A DNA stretch of 57,400 bases from an uncultured Clostridia bacterium (GTDB lineage Bacteria; Bacillota; Clostridia; Christensenellales; CAG-917): the NCBI GenBank assembly GCA_947589475.1, contig CANQBO010000011.1, positions 1 through 57,400 of the forward strand, in the 5' to 3' direction. Below, piece by piece: positions 1-8,294 of the stretch. The position numbers and the translations under genes are program-made. Below the pieces are notes generated by a model. The model made no database searches and was not told the DNA's origin. It worked only from the letters and a program-made list of their open reading frames with translations. Each line of letters starts with the position of its first letter. The stretch's first letter is position 1.

Positions 1-45
1 TTTTAGGGGGAGGCTCCCGCTGACTAGCGGGTGGTGGGGGTCCCG
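1..45 (+). repeat. Element A copy, cut by the window edge
   Basis: AGGGGGAGGCTCC and GTGGTGGGGGTCCC flank a short GC hairpin (CCCGC, six-base loop, GCGGG). The same two blocks recur about a dozen times in this window with different central hairpins. No gene lies in 1-292; between this copy and the prfA trailer the bases look AT-rich and carry one TCGGACA unit. Confidence 0.8.
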
Positions 46-149
46 GAGAAAACATATAAACTATGCGTGACGTATATAACAAGAACGCAAAGCCAAAATT
101 TACGTAAAATAAAAACAACACTCGGACAAGACAAACGCAAATATCAATC

Positions 150-286
150 TATCCCGCAGGAGTTTGGCACTTGCAAACAATCAAAAAACGCGCGAACTAG
201 TGACAAAAGTCACGATGTCCGCGCGTTTTTAGCTTGGGACCCAAAGGGCAAATCGCTCTTTGCCGAGGTGTGTGCGCGTAGCCCAC
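150..286 (-). repeat. Element B copy: structured 3' trailer and terminator of prfA
   Basis: Read on the minus strand directly after the prfA stop. It has a GGGCTACGCGC-type hairpin, a GGCAAA...TTTGCC hairpin, the block GGGTCCCAAGCTAAAAACGCG, an inner stem, CGCGTTTTTT, and then GTGCCAAACTCCTGCGGGAT. The CGCG hairpin plus T-run is a strong intrinsic terminator. Three further copies follow other genes in the same orientation (23.45, 45.46 and 55.37 kb). Confidence 0.75.
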
Positions 287-292
287 ATAAAC

Positions 293-1378
293 TCAATCGA
301 TGTTTTCGAGGAGCTTGTTTTGGACGGCGAGGCGGAGGGCGTCTATCATTTCGTCAAGCTCGCCGAGCATAAATTTGTCGAGGGAATACAGCGTCAGTCC
401 TATGCGGTGGTCGGTGACGCGCCCTTGCGGGAAGTTGTAGGTGCGGATACGCTCGCTTCTATCCCCCGTGCCGACTTGCGCGCGGCGGGTATCGTCGTAC
501 TCCTTTTGCGCCTGCGACTGATAATAGTCGTACACGCGGGACTTGAGCACTTTCATCGCCTTTTCCCTGTTTTTCATCTGACTGCGCTCGTCCTGACACT
601 CCACCACTATGCCCGTGGGCAGGTGCGTCATGCGTATGGCGCTCTCCGTCTTGTTGACGTGCTGTCCGCCCGCGCCGCCGCTACGGTAGGTGTCGATCTT
701 GATGTCCGCCTCGTTCAAGGTTATGTCCACGTCGGGCGCCTCGGGGAGCACTGCTACGGTGACGGTGGAAGTGTGTACGCGCCCCTGCGACTCAGTCTCG
801 GGCACGCGCTGGACGCGGTGCACTCCGCTTTCAAACTTCAGCTTGCCGTACGCGCCCTTGCCCGTGATCATAAACACAAGCTCCTTTGCGCCGCCCAGCT
901 CGGTGAAGTTCATGCTGACCTCCTCCACCTTCCAGCGATGCAACTCCGCATAGTGGCGGTACATCTTCATGAGGTCCGCGCCGAAGAGAGCGGCTTCGTC
1001 CCCGCCCGCGCCCGCGCGTATTTCCATAATGACGTTGTTGTCCTCGTTTGGATCCTTTGGCAGAAGCGCGACGCGAATGTCCGCAATATCCTTGTCCATG
1101 GCGTCGCGAAGCTCATTTTGCTCCTCTTTGAGCATGGCGCGCATATCGGGGTCCGTCTCGCCGCCGAGCATTTCCTCGCAATCGTCAAATTGCGCCTTGT
1201 GCGATTTATAGGCGGAATACAGCTCGCATATGGGACTAAGGTCGGAGTGTTCCTTGCTGTACGCGCGGAATTTCTCTTGATCCTGCAAGACGTTTGGGTC
1301 GGCAAGAAGAGCGCCCAACTCCTCATAGCGCGCCTCTATCTTGTCAAGTCTTGTCAAAAATGCCTCGCCGACCTTCAT
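293..1378 (-). CDS. prfA: Peptide chain release factor 1
   Basis: RF1 recognises UAA and UAG stop codons in the ribosomal A site and triggers peptide release. The 361-aa protein has normal family length. It carries the tripeptide stop-codon recognition region in the context [10 protein letters not shown], giving P-E-T as the PxT motif, and the catalytic GGQ loop in [14 protein letters not shown] at about residue 233. Its start overlaps the end of the DUF1385-PrmC gene by 4 bases (1375-1378), so the two are translationally coupled. PrmC methylates the GGQ glutamine of release factors, so enzyme and substrate are encoded side by side. Downstream is an element B terminator. Confidence 0.97.
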   Translation of the reverse strand: MKVGEAFLTRLDKIEARYEELGALLADPNVLQDQEKFRAYSKEHSDLSPICELYSAYKSHKAQFDDCEEMLGGETDPDMRAMLKEEQNELRDAMDKDIADIRVALLPKDPNEDNNVIMEIRAGAGGDEAALFGADLMKMYRHYAELHRWKVEEVSMNFTELGGAKELVFMITGKGAYGKLKFESGVHRVQRVPETESQGRVHTSTVTVAVLPEAPDVDITLNEADIKIDTYRSGGAGGQHVNKTESAIRMTHLPTGIVVECQDERSQMKNREKAMKVLKSRVYDYYQSQAQKEYDDTRRAQVGTGDRSERIRTYNFPQGRVTDHRIGLTLYSLDKFMLGELDEMIDALRLAVQNKLLENID

Positions 1379-3237
1379 TTCCTCGTGACGCGAGCAATGC
1401 GCTCCACGCCCTCCATATCCTCGAATATTTGCACGTCGAAGCCGTCGAAGAGCGTACGTATGCTCTCCGCCTGTCCTATGCCCAGCTCCAGATACAGCGC
1501 GCCGCCCTCGCCGAGGCGCGCCTCGAAGCCCGCGCGTATCTTCCTGTAGAAGTCAAGCCCGTCCTTTCCTCCGTCGAGCGCGGAAAGAGGCTCGAATTTT
1601 TTCACCTTTTCATCGAGGCTCTTTATGTCCTCGGAGGGAATGTAAGGCGGATTTGAAACGATGACGTCATAGGCGCCCTCGATGGGCGCCCACATGTCGC
1701 CCACAACATAGGACGCCTTTGCGCCCGCGTTTATCGCGTTTGCCTTTGCAACCTCTATCGCCGCCGCGCTTATGTCGCTTGCGGTCACTTCCGCCGCCGT
1801 ATTTTTGGCGATGGCGATGGCTATGGCGCCGCTCCCCGTGCACAGGTCCAGCACGCGCGCCGTCTCGCCCTTGCCCTCTCTTTCCTTAATATCCGCAATA
1901 ACTTTTTCGGCAAGCTCTTCCGTCTCGGGACGCGGAATGAGCACGCTTTCGTTGACGCTCAGTTTTATGCCGTAAAATTCCGTAAATCCCTGCGCATATT
2001 GAAGGGGCATGCCGTCCTTCATCTTCCCCGCAACAGAGAGCGCCCTCTCCATAGCCGCCTTGTCGAGATATGCGGGAGGCGCACTGCGAAGCGTGGAAGT
2101 CGCGTCCGCAATTATCCACTCTATGTCCGCATCGTCCGCGTAGGGCGCAACGCCCCTAAGTTGCTCCTTCGCCATATCGAGAGGTATGCGTATCTCAAAC
2201 TTCGTCTCGGGAAGCGTGGGATCCGCGTCCATCGCCTGTACGCGCTTGAATGCGGCGATCGCCACCTCGAGCATATCGTCGTCAGGCTCCTTTGTAGTGA
2301 GCATCTGAAGCGCCATGCCGGGAGCGCGAAGTATGCGCACAAAGAGGCAGTCGCTCTTTGCAAGCAGTTTGAGTATCTCATACGATATTCCCGCCACGAC
2401 GGGCACGAACAACAACTTGAAACCCAGCTTTATGAGAGCGTTGAGCGCTTTGTAGCCGCCTACGCTGTTGGAAACGAGCAATCCGCACCTGTCCAGCATA
2501 AAGTTGACGAGAGCGAATACGATTATGCTCACCACAAGCACGAAAAACATAAACGTCGTGCCGCAACGACTGTGCTGTCTGCTCATGCCGCGCGCATTTT
2601 CCACGGTCAGATCCAGCCCGTGCTCAAAACAGCTTATCGTCTTATGCTCCGCGCCGTGATACATGAAGACCCTGCGCACGTCCTTCAAAAGCGTGACAAG
2701 CAGAATGTAACATATGAAAATGACAAGCATAAATCCGCTCTCGATGAGGCTGTACCAAAGGCTTGAAAGCGAGCTTGTTCCCACCGCCGTATGGTCGCTT
2801 ATCAGGCTTGCGAAAACGTTGGGAAGAAGCACGAAAAGCGCCACCGCAAGCACTATGCCCAAAATTACGGACGCGGTCATAAGCAGGCTCATGGGGTCCA
2901 CCTTGAACCTCTTTGCCGCTTGCTTTTCCATTTTGGACGGTTCGGTAAAATCGCCGTACACCTCGGCGGAGCGCATGATTATGCCCGTACCTTGAAACAG
3001 TTGCGTCACAAGATTGACGACTCCGCGCACAAACGGCAAGCGGAAGAATAAATTCCTGTCCTTCGCGCTCTTGACGTACTTGCTCTCGATGGTGATCTCG
3101 CCGCCGGGAGCGCGCACCGCCGTCGCCATGGAGCGCTCGCCCTTCATCATGACGCCCTCGAGCACCGCCTGTCCGCCTATGGACGTGCGCCTCACCGCGC
3201 ACTGTCCCGATTTTTTGTTTTTGTTTTTCTTTCCCAT
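1375..3237 (-). CDS. prmC: DUF1385 membrane protein fused to PrmC (release factor glutamine methyltransferase)
   Basis: A 620-aa two-part protein. Residues ~1-320 are a DUF1385/YqhQ-like membrane domain: conserved [13 protein letters not shown] near the N-terminus, several hydrophobic helices, and the [14 protein letters not shown] motif. Residues ~330-620 are PrmC/HemK: an N-terminal helical domain, then a SAM-dependent methyltransferase with [12 protein letters not shown] and the catalytic NPPY (VSNPPYIP). PrmC modifies the GGQ glutamine of RF1/RF2. The separate genes are often neighbours in Clostridia; here one open frame covers both. I chose ATG 3237 (MGKKNKNKK) because the 14 residues upstream look non-coding; its RBS is weak. 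The role of the DUF1385 part is unknown to me. Confidence 0.88.
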   Translation of the reverse strand: MGKKNKNKKSGQCAVRRTSIGGQAVLEGVMMKGERSMATAVRAPGGEITIESKYVKSAKDRNLFFRLPFVRGVVNLVTQLFQGTGIIMRSAEVYGDFTEPSKMEKQAAKRFKVDPMSLLMTASVILGIVLAVALFVLLPNVFASLISDHTAVGTSSLSSLWYSLIESGFMLVIFICYILLVTLLKDVRRVFMYHGAEHKTISCFEHGLDLTVENARGMSRQHSRCGTTFMFFVLVVSIIVFALVNFMLDRCGLLVSNSVGGYKALNALIKLGFKLLFVPVVAGISYEILKLLAKSDCLFVRILRAPGMALQMLTTKEPDDDMLEVAIAAFKRVQAMDADPTLPETKFEIRIPLDMAKEQLRGVAPYADDADIEWIIADATSTLRSAPPAYLDKAAMERALSVAGKMKDGMPLQYAQGFTEFYGIKLSVNESVLIPRPETEELAEKVIADIKEREGKGETARVLDLCTGSGAIAIAIAKNTAAEVTASDISAAAIEVAKANAINAGAKASYVVGDMWAPIEGAYDVIVSNPPYIPSEDIKSLDEKVKKFEPLSALDGGKDGLDFYRKIRAGFEARLGEGGALYLELGIGQAESIRTLFDGFDVQIFEDMEGVERIARVTRK

Positions 3238-3323
3238 AATTGTTCGTTTGCATCCGCTTTGGGGACGTCGCGAAAACAATTCCGCACATCGCGCCGATAA
3301 AGCTATGCCCTATATTTGTAAAA

Positions 3324-3351
3324 ATGCAGACACCAAAGTGCCTGCACTTCA
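3324..3351 (-). terminator. Hairpin terminator after rpmE
   Basis: On the minus strand GCAGGCAC-TTTG-GTGTCTGC is followed by ATTTTT. A second small hairpin (AGACACAAGGGTGTCT) lies just upstream. It would separate rpmE from the DUF1385-PrmC gene, or attenuate read-through. Confidence 0.6.
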
Positions 3352-3384
3352 CTCAAGTCAGACACCCTTGTGTCTGCAGAGAAC

Positions 3385-3591
3385 TCAATCGAGATTGTAT
3401 CTCTTCTTGAACTTGTCAACGCGTCCGCCTGTATCGACGAGCTTCTGCTTGCCCGTGAAGTAGGGGTGGCACTTAGAGCAAATTTCCACCTTCATTTCCT
3501 GCACGTTTTTTGTCGTGCCTGAGAGGAATGTGTTGCCGCATGCGCACGTGACGGTGACGGTGTGGTAATTCGGATGAATACCTTCTTTCAT
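3385..3591 (-). CDS. rpmE: 50S ribosomal protein L31, zinc-binding form
   Basis: A 68-aa ribosomal protein of the large subunit. Two Cys pairs (CACGNTF and CSKCHPYF) mark the zinc-binding C+ form. [10 protein letters not shown] and the C-terminal [15 protein letters not shown] are family signatures. ATG 3591 is chosen over an upstream TTG because TAGGAG lies 7 bases before it. It is followed by a hairpin terminator and then the DUF1385-PrmC and prfA genes, a usual Clostridia grouping. Confidence 0.96.
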   Translation of the reverse strand: MKEGIHPNYHTVTVTCACGNTFLSGTTKNVQEMKVEICSKCHPYFTGKQKLVDTGGRVDKFKKRYNLD

Positions 3592-3818
3592 TGTCAAACT
3601 CCTATGATCGTTTTTTTACGCCCACACGCGCCCACTGCGCGTATATGACATAAAGTTATTTTATTATAGATGACCGCCCGCACGCTGTCAAGCGATTTGA
3701 GAGCGAAAAGTTTTTTAAAATAGCGGACACAACCGGTAACGAGAACTCTGTCCGAGCGATGCTATTCACGGACGTCCGCTTTGTTACGAGTGTAACGAAA
3801 CCTCCGTCCGAGCTGTGG

Positions 3819-3975
3819 GCATACCCCTTTACAGCGTTAGTGTAGGAACTTTATCGGGGTCCCCATAAAAATGAGTGACGATATGACACAGTGTAGAAAT
3901 GCACAGCTCATGGAGCGAATTTTGTGGGGTGATGTATAGGGGGAGGCTCCCGCCGCATGGCGGGTGGTGGGGGTA
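3819..3975 (+). repeat. Element A, long copy, left of the DUF559 gene
   Basis: Starts GGGCATACCCCTTTACAGCG, then TTATCGGGGTCCCCATAAAA, a ~60-base arm, TTTTGTGGGGTGATGTATAG, and the core GGGGGAGGCTCC-hairpin-GGTGGTGGGGGT. CCCCATAAAA pairs with TTTTGTGGGG. The stretch 3592-3818 holds no gene; it contains TGTCCGAG units and the inverted repeat GTTACGAGTGTAAC. Confidence 0.8.
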
Positions 3976-4032
3976 CTTGAATAAACAAGCGGATAAAAGA
4001 GTGGCACTCTGCCGCATTTTCGCTTGTTATTA

Positions 4033-4061
4033 TTGAAAATGGATCGTAATTGAAATATAAT
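4033..4061 (+). promoter_or_regulatory. Sigma-A promoter of the DUF559 gene
   Basis: TTGAAA (4033-4038), 17-bp spacer, TATAAT (4056-4061). Only six bases separate the -10 box from ATG 4068, so the transcript would begin at or next to the start codon. No Shine-Dalgarno sequence is present. Confidence 0.75.
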
Positions 4062-4067
4062 AGACTC

Positions 4068-4418
4068 ATGGGAAGAGCTTTTCACAATTCAAATCTTACA
4101 ACGCTTGCAAGACAACTGCGAACTCAAGCTACCGAGGAAGAAAACAAGCTATGGTATGAATTTTTGCGTGGGTTAGATGTTCACTTTTCAAGGCAGAAGG
4201 TCATAGGTGATTATATCGTGGACTTTTGCTGTGCGTCGTCGATGTTGATAATCGAGCTTGACGGGTCGCAACACTTTGACGACGAAGGGATACAGTCGGA
4301 CATAAAAAGGACCGCATTCCTCAATTCAAAAGGGTATACGGTCATAAGATATACAAACGATGATATTCATACGCATTTTAACGAAGTCTGCGAAGATATA
4401 TTGCGGCATTTGAAATAG
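4068..4418 (+). CDS. DUF559 family (Vsr-like) endonuclease-domain protein
   Basis: A 116-aa protein of the DUF559 family, related to the very-short-patch-repair/restriction endonuclease fold. Signatures: ATEEENKLWYEFLR near the N-terminus, FSRQKVIGDYIVDFCC, LIIELDGSQHFD (putative catalytic acidic residues) and GYTVIRYTNDDI. ATG 4068 is preferred over an in-frame TTG at 4050 because a TATAAT box overlaps the region between them. The gene stands alone, with element A copies on both sides in inverted orientation. The biological role is unknown; a nuclease associated with the repeats is possible but unproven. Confidence 0.85.
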   Translation: MGRAFHNSNLTTLARQLRTQATEEENKLWYEFLRGLDVHFSRQKVIGDYIVDFCCASSMLIIELDGSQHFDDEGIQSDIKRTAFLNSKGYTVIRYTNDDIHTHFNEVCEDILRHLK

Positions 4419-4470
4419 CGGTTTTATTATGGGATCATAAATTTGTTTCGGAAAAGTAGCTTTTTATGTT

Positions 4471-4560
4471 GGGACCCCCACCACCCGCCATGCGGCGGGA
4501 GCCTCCCCCGCAACTCACCCCATAAAACTCGCTACGCTCCTTTCTATGGGGACCCCGAAA
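4471..4560 (-). repeat. Element A, inverted copy right of the DUF559 gene
   Basis: Reverse complement of the core: GGGACCCCCACCACCCGC, central hairpin, GCGGGAGCCTCCCCC, then CACCCCATAAAA and TATGGGGACCCCGA. With 3819-3975 it forms an inverted pair around the DUF559 gene. Confidence 0.8.
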
Positions 4561-4670
4561 TCTCTCGGACACACTTTGCGTTAGAAGGGCGATGCCAACA
4601 CTCGGACAGAGTTTTCATTATAAGTCAGAACCCCCACCACCGTGCTAACGCACGGAGCCTCCCCCTAAAC
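4561..4670 (-). repeat. Element A, second inverted copy with TCGGACA units
   Basis: Core at 4629-4667: AACCCCCACCACCGTGC, loop, GCACGGAGCCTCCCCCT. Next to it is GGGCGATGCCAACACTCGGACAGAG (25 bases; key blocks GGGCGATGCC and CTCGGACA), which recurs nearly identically at 4702-4731. Confidence 0.7.
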
Positions 4671-4745
4671 GAATAAAACGTTTCTAAACAAGTGTTGTCG
4701 AAGGGCGATGCCAACACTCGGACAGAGTTTTCTAATTATCCGATT

Positions 4746-4909
4746 GTGGGCATACCCCTTTATAGCGTTAGTGTAGGAACGTTATCGAGGTCCCCATAAA
4801 AATGAGTGAGTATGACACAGTGTAGAAATGCACAGCTCATGGAACGAATTTTATGGGGGGCGATGTATAGGGGGAGGCTCCCGCCATATGGCGGGTGGTG
4901 GGGGTCCCG
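4746..4909 (+). repeat. Element A, long direct copy
   Basis: Near-duplicate of 3819-3975: same GGGCATACCCCTTTA start, GGGGTCCCCATAAAA, arm ACACAGTGTAGAAATGCACA, TTTTATGGGG, core GGGGGAGGCTCC...GGTGGTGGGGGTCCC. It is followed by an 11-base C run (4946-4956). The gene-free stretch 4419-5073 is otherwise AT-rich with no ORF I can support. Confidence 0.8.
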
Positions 4910-5073
4910 AAGAATAACGCAACCTTTGTCTGAGCGACATAGGGTCCCCCCCCCCCAAAGAATTGAGCGATAACGTACACATTATGTAGAAATTATGTGC
5001 AATCGGAGCGAAATTTTTTGGGCAAATACGGAGTATCCAAATAGACGTCGCTCGGGCACAATTCATTTTTCAT

Positions 5074-5790
5074 TTACTCACAACTTTCTATCGCTTTTAG
5101 GAGTTGCTCCCTGACGGAGGCGAGCGCGGGGCTTGAGAGTTTGCGCTCCGTCTTTGAGATGTCTATCCTGCCTCTTGCGCATATCCCCGCGGGCGCACCC
5201 GACAGCACATACCAATCGTCCGCGGTGAGCAGACACTCGTCAATGGCGTGAGTGACGAAAATTATCGTGCGAGGCTTTTTCTCGTTGAGGGCAATGAGTT
5301 GTCTGATAAGCCTCGTTTTTAGCGCTGTGTCGAGCGCCTTGAACGGCTCGTCCAAAAGCAAAATATCCGCGTCGAATAGGTACGCCCTTGCCATCGCGAC
5401 GCGCTGAGCCTGTCCTCCGCTCAACTCCGTCGGCAACTTTTTCGCCTCGCCTTCGATCTCGAGTAACGCGAGCATTTCCTCTATGCGTCGTCTGCGCTCC
5501 TTTTTGTCCTTGACAGTTGCCTTAAGCACAAGCTCCAGATTTTTGTATACGGAGATGTTTTTGACAAGGCGATCGCCCTGAAAGATGTAGCTCACGCCCT
5601 GACCGCCGAGGTCTATTTGCCCGCCGTACGGCAACAATCCTCCTATGGCATTGAGAAGCGTCGTCTTGCCCACTCCGCTACCGCCCAAAATGACGCTTAT
5701 CTTGCCGCCCTCAAACGCCTGCGAAAAGTCCTCGAACACCACCCTGTCGCCGTAGCTCACGCTCAAGTTTCGGATATTCAAAAGGTTCAT
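5074..5790 (-). CDS. ABC transporter ATP-binding protein (SsuB/TauB-like)
   Basis: A 238-aa cytoplasmic ATPase that powers the adjacent importer. Walker A is LGGSGVGKTTLL at about residue 35, the signature is LSGGQAQRVAMARA, and Walker B is ILLLDEPFKALD, followed by the switch His (VTHAIDE). ATG 5790 overlaps the permease stop as ATGA, which fits the domain start MNLLNIRNLSVSYG; an in-frame extension upstream runs into the permease gene and is not credible. It belongs to the nitrate/sulfonate/taurine class by its neighbours. The substrate cannot be read from this subunit. Confidence 0.92.
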   Translation of the reverse strand: MNLLNIRNLSVSYGDRVVFEDFSQAFEGGKISVILGGSGVGKTTLLNAIGGLLPYGGQIDLGGQGVSYIFQGDRLVKNISVYKNLELVLKATVKDKKERRRRIEEMLALLEIEGEAKKLPTELSGGQAQRVAMARAYLFDADILLLDEPFKALDTALKTRLIRQLIALNEKKPRTIIFVTHAIDECLLTADDWYVLSGAPAGICARGRIDISKTERKLSSPALASVREQLLKAIESCE

Positions 5791-6572
5791 CTTGCCGCCT
5801 CCCATATTTTTTTGAGTAGCAGTACAGCCCCCTCCAGCACGAAGCTGAACACAATGGCTATGAGCGTCCACGCAAACAGCGACGCCATCTCGTCTCCCGC
5901 GGCATAGTAAAATTGAATGTTGTGCCCTATGCTTCCCGCGAGGTTCGTCAAAATTTCCGCCGCGACCACAACTTTCAGCGTGAGGGAGAGCGTTGCCCTG
6001 CTACTGTCGAAAAGCGTGCCCGCAATGGACGGCAGATAGATCATGAAAACTTTGTCCGCGGCGCGCACTTTGTAAAGCTTTGCCATGTCCAGGACGTCCC
6101 TGTCCACGCCGTCTATCGCGCTGTAAAATGATGAGTACAGCACGGGAAAAGCTATAAGGAAGCCAACGACCACGGACATGCTCTGCTTGTCCATAAAGGC
6201 GTACAGTATGAGTATGACCGCCACCGTTGGAGCGGCGCGCAATATGCTGACGATGGGCGAAATGACCCTGTGTACAGGCTTGAATATGCCGCCGAGCGCC
6301 GCGAGACCGAGCGCGAAAACGAATGACAGTATAAAGCAAAGCAAAGTCCTGCCGAGCGTGGCAAGCACGGCAAGCCAAAAGCCGCCCTCACCGCCGAGCG
6401 TGAAAAACTCGCGCAAGACGACGGCGGGCGACGGGACAAGATAGGGCTTGCCCTCCGCCGCCGCCCATATCGCCCAGAGCGCAAGCACAATTGCGAGCGC
6501 AAGAAGCGGATAAAATATGTTGAGGACGACGTTTTTGACCTCTTTTTTGTCAAACTTTGCTTTTGATGTCAT
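5787..6572 (-). CDS. ABC transporter permease (SsuC/TauC-like)
   Basis: A 261-aa inner-membrane protein with about six hydrophobic segments, of the BPD_transp_1 fold. An N-terminal helix (IFYPLLALAIVLALWAIW) precedes the PYLVPSPAVVLREF region typical of sulfonate/nitrate/taurine-type permeases. The cytoplasmic EAA loop is around SAIDGVDRDVLDMAKLYKV. It shares a 4-base overlap with the ATPase. It lies 312 bp downstream of the binding-protein gene on the same strand, and that gap holds repeats rather than a gene. Confidence 0.9.
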   Translation of the reverse strand: MTSKAKFDKKEVKNVVLNIFYPLLALAIVLALWAIWAAAEGKPYLVPSPAVVLREFFTLGGEGGFWLAVLATLGRTLLCFILSFVFALGLAALGGIFKPVHRVISPIVSILRAAPTVAVILILYAFMDKQSMSVVVGFLIAFPVLYSSFYSAIDGVDRDVLDMAKLYKVRAADKVFMIYLPSIAGTLFDSSRATLSLTLKVVVAAEILTNLAGSIGHNIQFYYAAGDEMASLFAWTLIAIVFSFVLEGAVLLLKKIWEAAR

Positions 6573-6657
6573 ATTGCTACGGTTTTTATATCATTGTTAC
6601 GGTTTTTTATATCATTTCTTATTTTTATTTATTGTCTTTATCTCTAAGTATCACACG

Positions 6658-6738
6658 TTGTCATGCTGAGCACAGTCAAAACATCCACCGATGTCACACG
6701 TTGTCATGTTGAGCGCCGCGTAGCGAAGTCGAAACATC
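6658..6738. repeat. Tandem TTGTCATGCTGAGC-type repeat
   Basis: Two direct copies of CACGTTGTCATG(C/T)TGAGC, followed by AGTCAAAACATCC and AAGTCGAAACATCCCC. This resembles a widespread short intergenic repeat whose core is TGTCATnnTGAGC...GAAACATCC. An inverted-repeat version is at 45.92 kb. Confidence 0.65.
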
Positions 6739-6753
6739 CCCTAGTCCGAGCGT

Positions 6754-6870
6754 GGGCATCCCCCTTTTTAGCGTCAGTGTAGGAACGATATCGGGGTTCC
6801 CACTAAAAGCATTTTCGTGGGGTGATGTATAGGGGGAGGCTCCGCGCTATCGCGCGATGGTGGGGTCCCG
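6754..6870 (+). repeat. Element A copy inside the ABC importer operon
   Basis: GGGCATCCCCCTTTTTAGCG, ATCGGGGTTCCC, the hairpin CACTAAAAGCATTTTCGTGGGG, GTGATGTATAG, then GGGGGAGGCTCCGCGC...GGTGGGGTCCC. It fills most of the gap between the binding-protein and permease genes. Confidence 0.75.
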
Positions 6871-6884
6871 TTGAAAAAACGCTC

Positions 6885-7910
6885 TCACCCTGCAAGACCG
6901 AGGGCGAAAAGCTTATCTTTGCTCTCGTCCCACTTGACGGAGGGCGCGACGTTTTTGAGGAATGCCAGAATCTCGTTCACGTCCTCTTCGTCGAGGTCGC
7001 TGCAATCAAGCGCGCATCTGGGTATAGCGGGCTTCGGGAATTTGGACGTACTTCCTATCTTTGCCGCTTCGTCCGTGACTTTGTCCGCGTTTGTCTCTAT
7101 CCAATCCTCATTTGCGTCGAGCGCGGCAAAGAGGTCGTGCATGAGTTGCTTGTCCTGCGTGAGCGCGGTCTTGACGAAGAGTCCCGCTTGCGGATAGTCG
7201 TCCACGCCTTGTGCTCCGCACGCCTTAGCGTACTCGGTCTGCATATTCATTTCCGCATTGAGGTCGTTTGCGGTGTTTGCCTTTTGCGCTGTAGCGGCAG
7301 GTTCGCCCACGACGATGAAGTCCACCTGTTTGCCGTTGTATCTCTGCGCCGCGACGGAGCCGTCCGCGACATATTCCACAAACACCTGCTCCGCCGTGGG
7401 AGTGCCCTCCGTGATGATGGTTATATCGTTTGCTTGCATAACATATCTGAAAACAAGTCCGGGGACGCCCGACTCGCCTATGCAAGCGATCCTCTTGCCC
7501 TTGACGTCGTCCATGGTTATGGCGGGGACTACGTCGTCCACGGGGTCCTTATGCCCGACGAGATACAGACTGCCCTCGACGGCAATGGAGACGAGTTTGT
7601 AGTCCACGCCGTTTTTTACGATCTGCGTTGCGCCCGCGTTTACAGGCATTATGACGATGTCCGCCTTGCCGCTTGTCATTTCGGTGGCGATGTTGCTCGG
7701 GCTGACGACCTCGTATTCGACGGTCTTGCCGCCGAGCTTCTGCCCCTGAGACGCCAGCGTTAGCATTGCGAGCGCGGGAGTTCCGTCGGGCGCGGCGAAG
7801 CGCAGATCCGCCTTGTTTTTGCCGTCGCAAGCGACCATAGAGACCGCCAACACTCCCACGAGGAGCGCTATGACGGCGATGAGCGAAATTGCTTTGAAAA
7901 GCTTTTTCAT
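6885..7910 (-). CDS. ABC transporter substrate-binding lipoprotein (NMT1/SsuA-like)
   Basis: A 341-aa extracytoplasmic solute receptor. Residues ~1-28 are a lipoprotein signal with lipobox VSMVAC, so Cys28 should be lipidated. The mature part begins LRFAAPDGTPALAMLTLA and contains SGKADIVIMPVNAGA and GKRIACIGESGVPGLVFRY, typical of NMT1/taurine-type periplasmic-binding folds. It is first in the minus-strand order binding protein, permease, ATPase. Clear RBS GTGAGG upstream of ATG 7910, and a TATAAT box lies about 60 bases before the start. No riboswitch was recognised upstream. Substrate unknown; thiamine-precursor, sulfonate or another small anion would all fit this family. Confidence 0.88.
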   Translation of the reverse strand: MKKLFKAISLIAVIALLVGVLAVSMVACDGKNKADLRFAAPDGTPALAMLTLASQGQKLGGKTVEYEVVSPSNIATEMTSGKADIVIMPVNAGATQIVKNGVDYKLVSIAVEGSLYLVGHKDPVDDVVPAITMDDVKGKRIACIGESGVPGLVFRYVMQANDITIITEGTPTAEQVFVEYVADGSVAAQRYNGKQVDFIVVGEPAATAQKANTANDLNAEMNMQTEYAKACGAQGVDDYPQAGLFVKTALTQDKQLMHDLFAALDANEDWIETNADKVTDEAAKIGSTSKFPKPAIPRCALDCSDLDEEDVNEILAFLKNVAPSVKWDESKDKLFALGLAG

Positions 7911-8036
7911 AGTTTATACCTCACAAAAAATTTATTTCCATTATGCGACAAACTATTATAAATTTGCCGAGTTTTTAAAATACTTTTGAGACTGCATTTA
8001 TATTTTATCCCAAAATTCGAGCGGTTTTTGGCGAAT

Positions 8037-8294
8037 TCAGTCCTCGTCCCCGATTTCCACCGAAGTGAGCGCGGACTTGACGTTTAGTCCGTCGAGCCTG
8101 CCCAACCTGCCCGTGAGCGCGGACAATCTCTCCTGTTCGCCCTCGACGATGAGCGCGATCGTGTTGACCTTAGGGCGCGGCACTCCCATACGCCCGACGA
8201 TGATGTCGCCGAAATCGCTGAGCACTTTTTGCATCTCGAGCACGGTGCCCTTGTCCCCGCTTACGACTATTCCTACAACTCCAATACGTTTCAT
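8037..8294 (-). CDS. TM1266-like iron-only hydrogenase system putative regulator
   Basis: An 85-aa ACT/NikR-C-like small protein. MKRIGVVGIVVS, then a middle GRMGVPRPKVNTIALIVEG, match the TM1266 family, whose members are commonly annotated as putative regulators of the [FeFe]-hydrogenase maturation system. No hyd genes are in this window, so the link is by family only. RBS TAGGAG lies before ATG 8294. A strong promoter at 8482-8510 leaves a leader of roughly 180 bases. Confidence 0.85.
   Translation of the reverse strand: MKRIGVVGIVVSGDKGTVLEMQKVLSDFGDIIVGRMGVPRPKVNTIALIVEGEQERLSALTGRLGRLDGLNVKSALTSVEIGDED

Noticed and set aside
260..1549. 429-aa open frame opposite prfA
   Set aside because: It mirrors the prfA coding strand and has no family signature, only His/Leu/Arg-rich shadow composition. 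The same applies to other long antisense frames (e.g. 24781-25662, 25770-26723, 48020-49135).
3819..4909. CRISPR array in the repeat-rich region
   Set aside because: Repeats are palindromic, in both orientations and irregularly spaced; there are no unique spacers of constant length and no cas genes.
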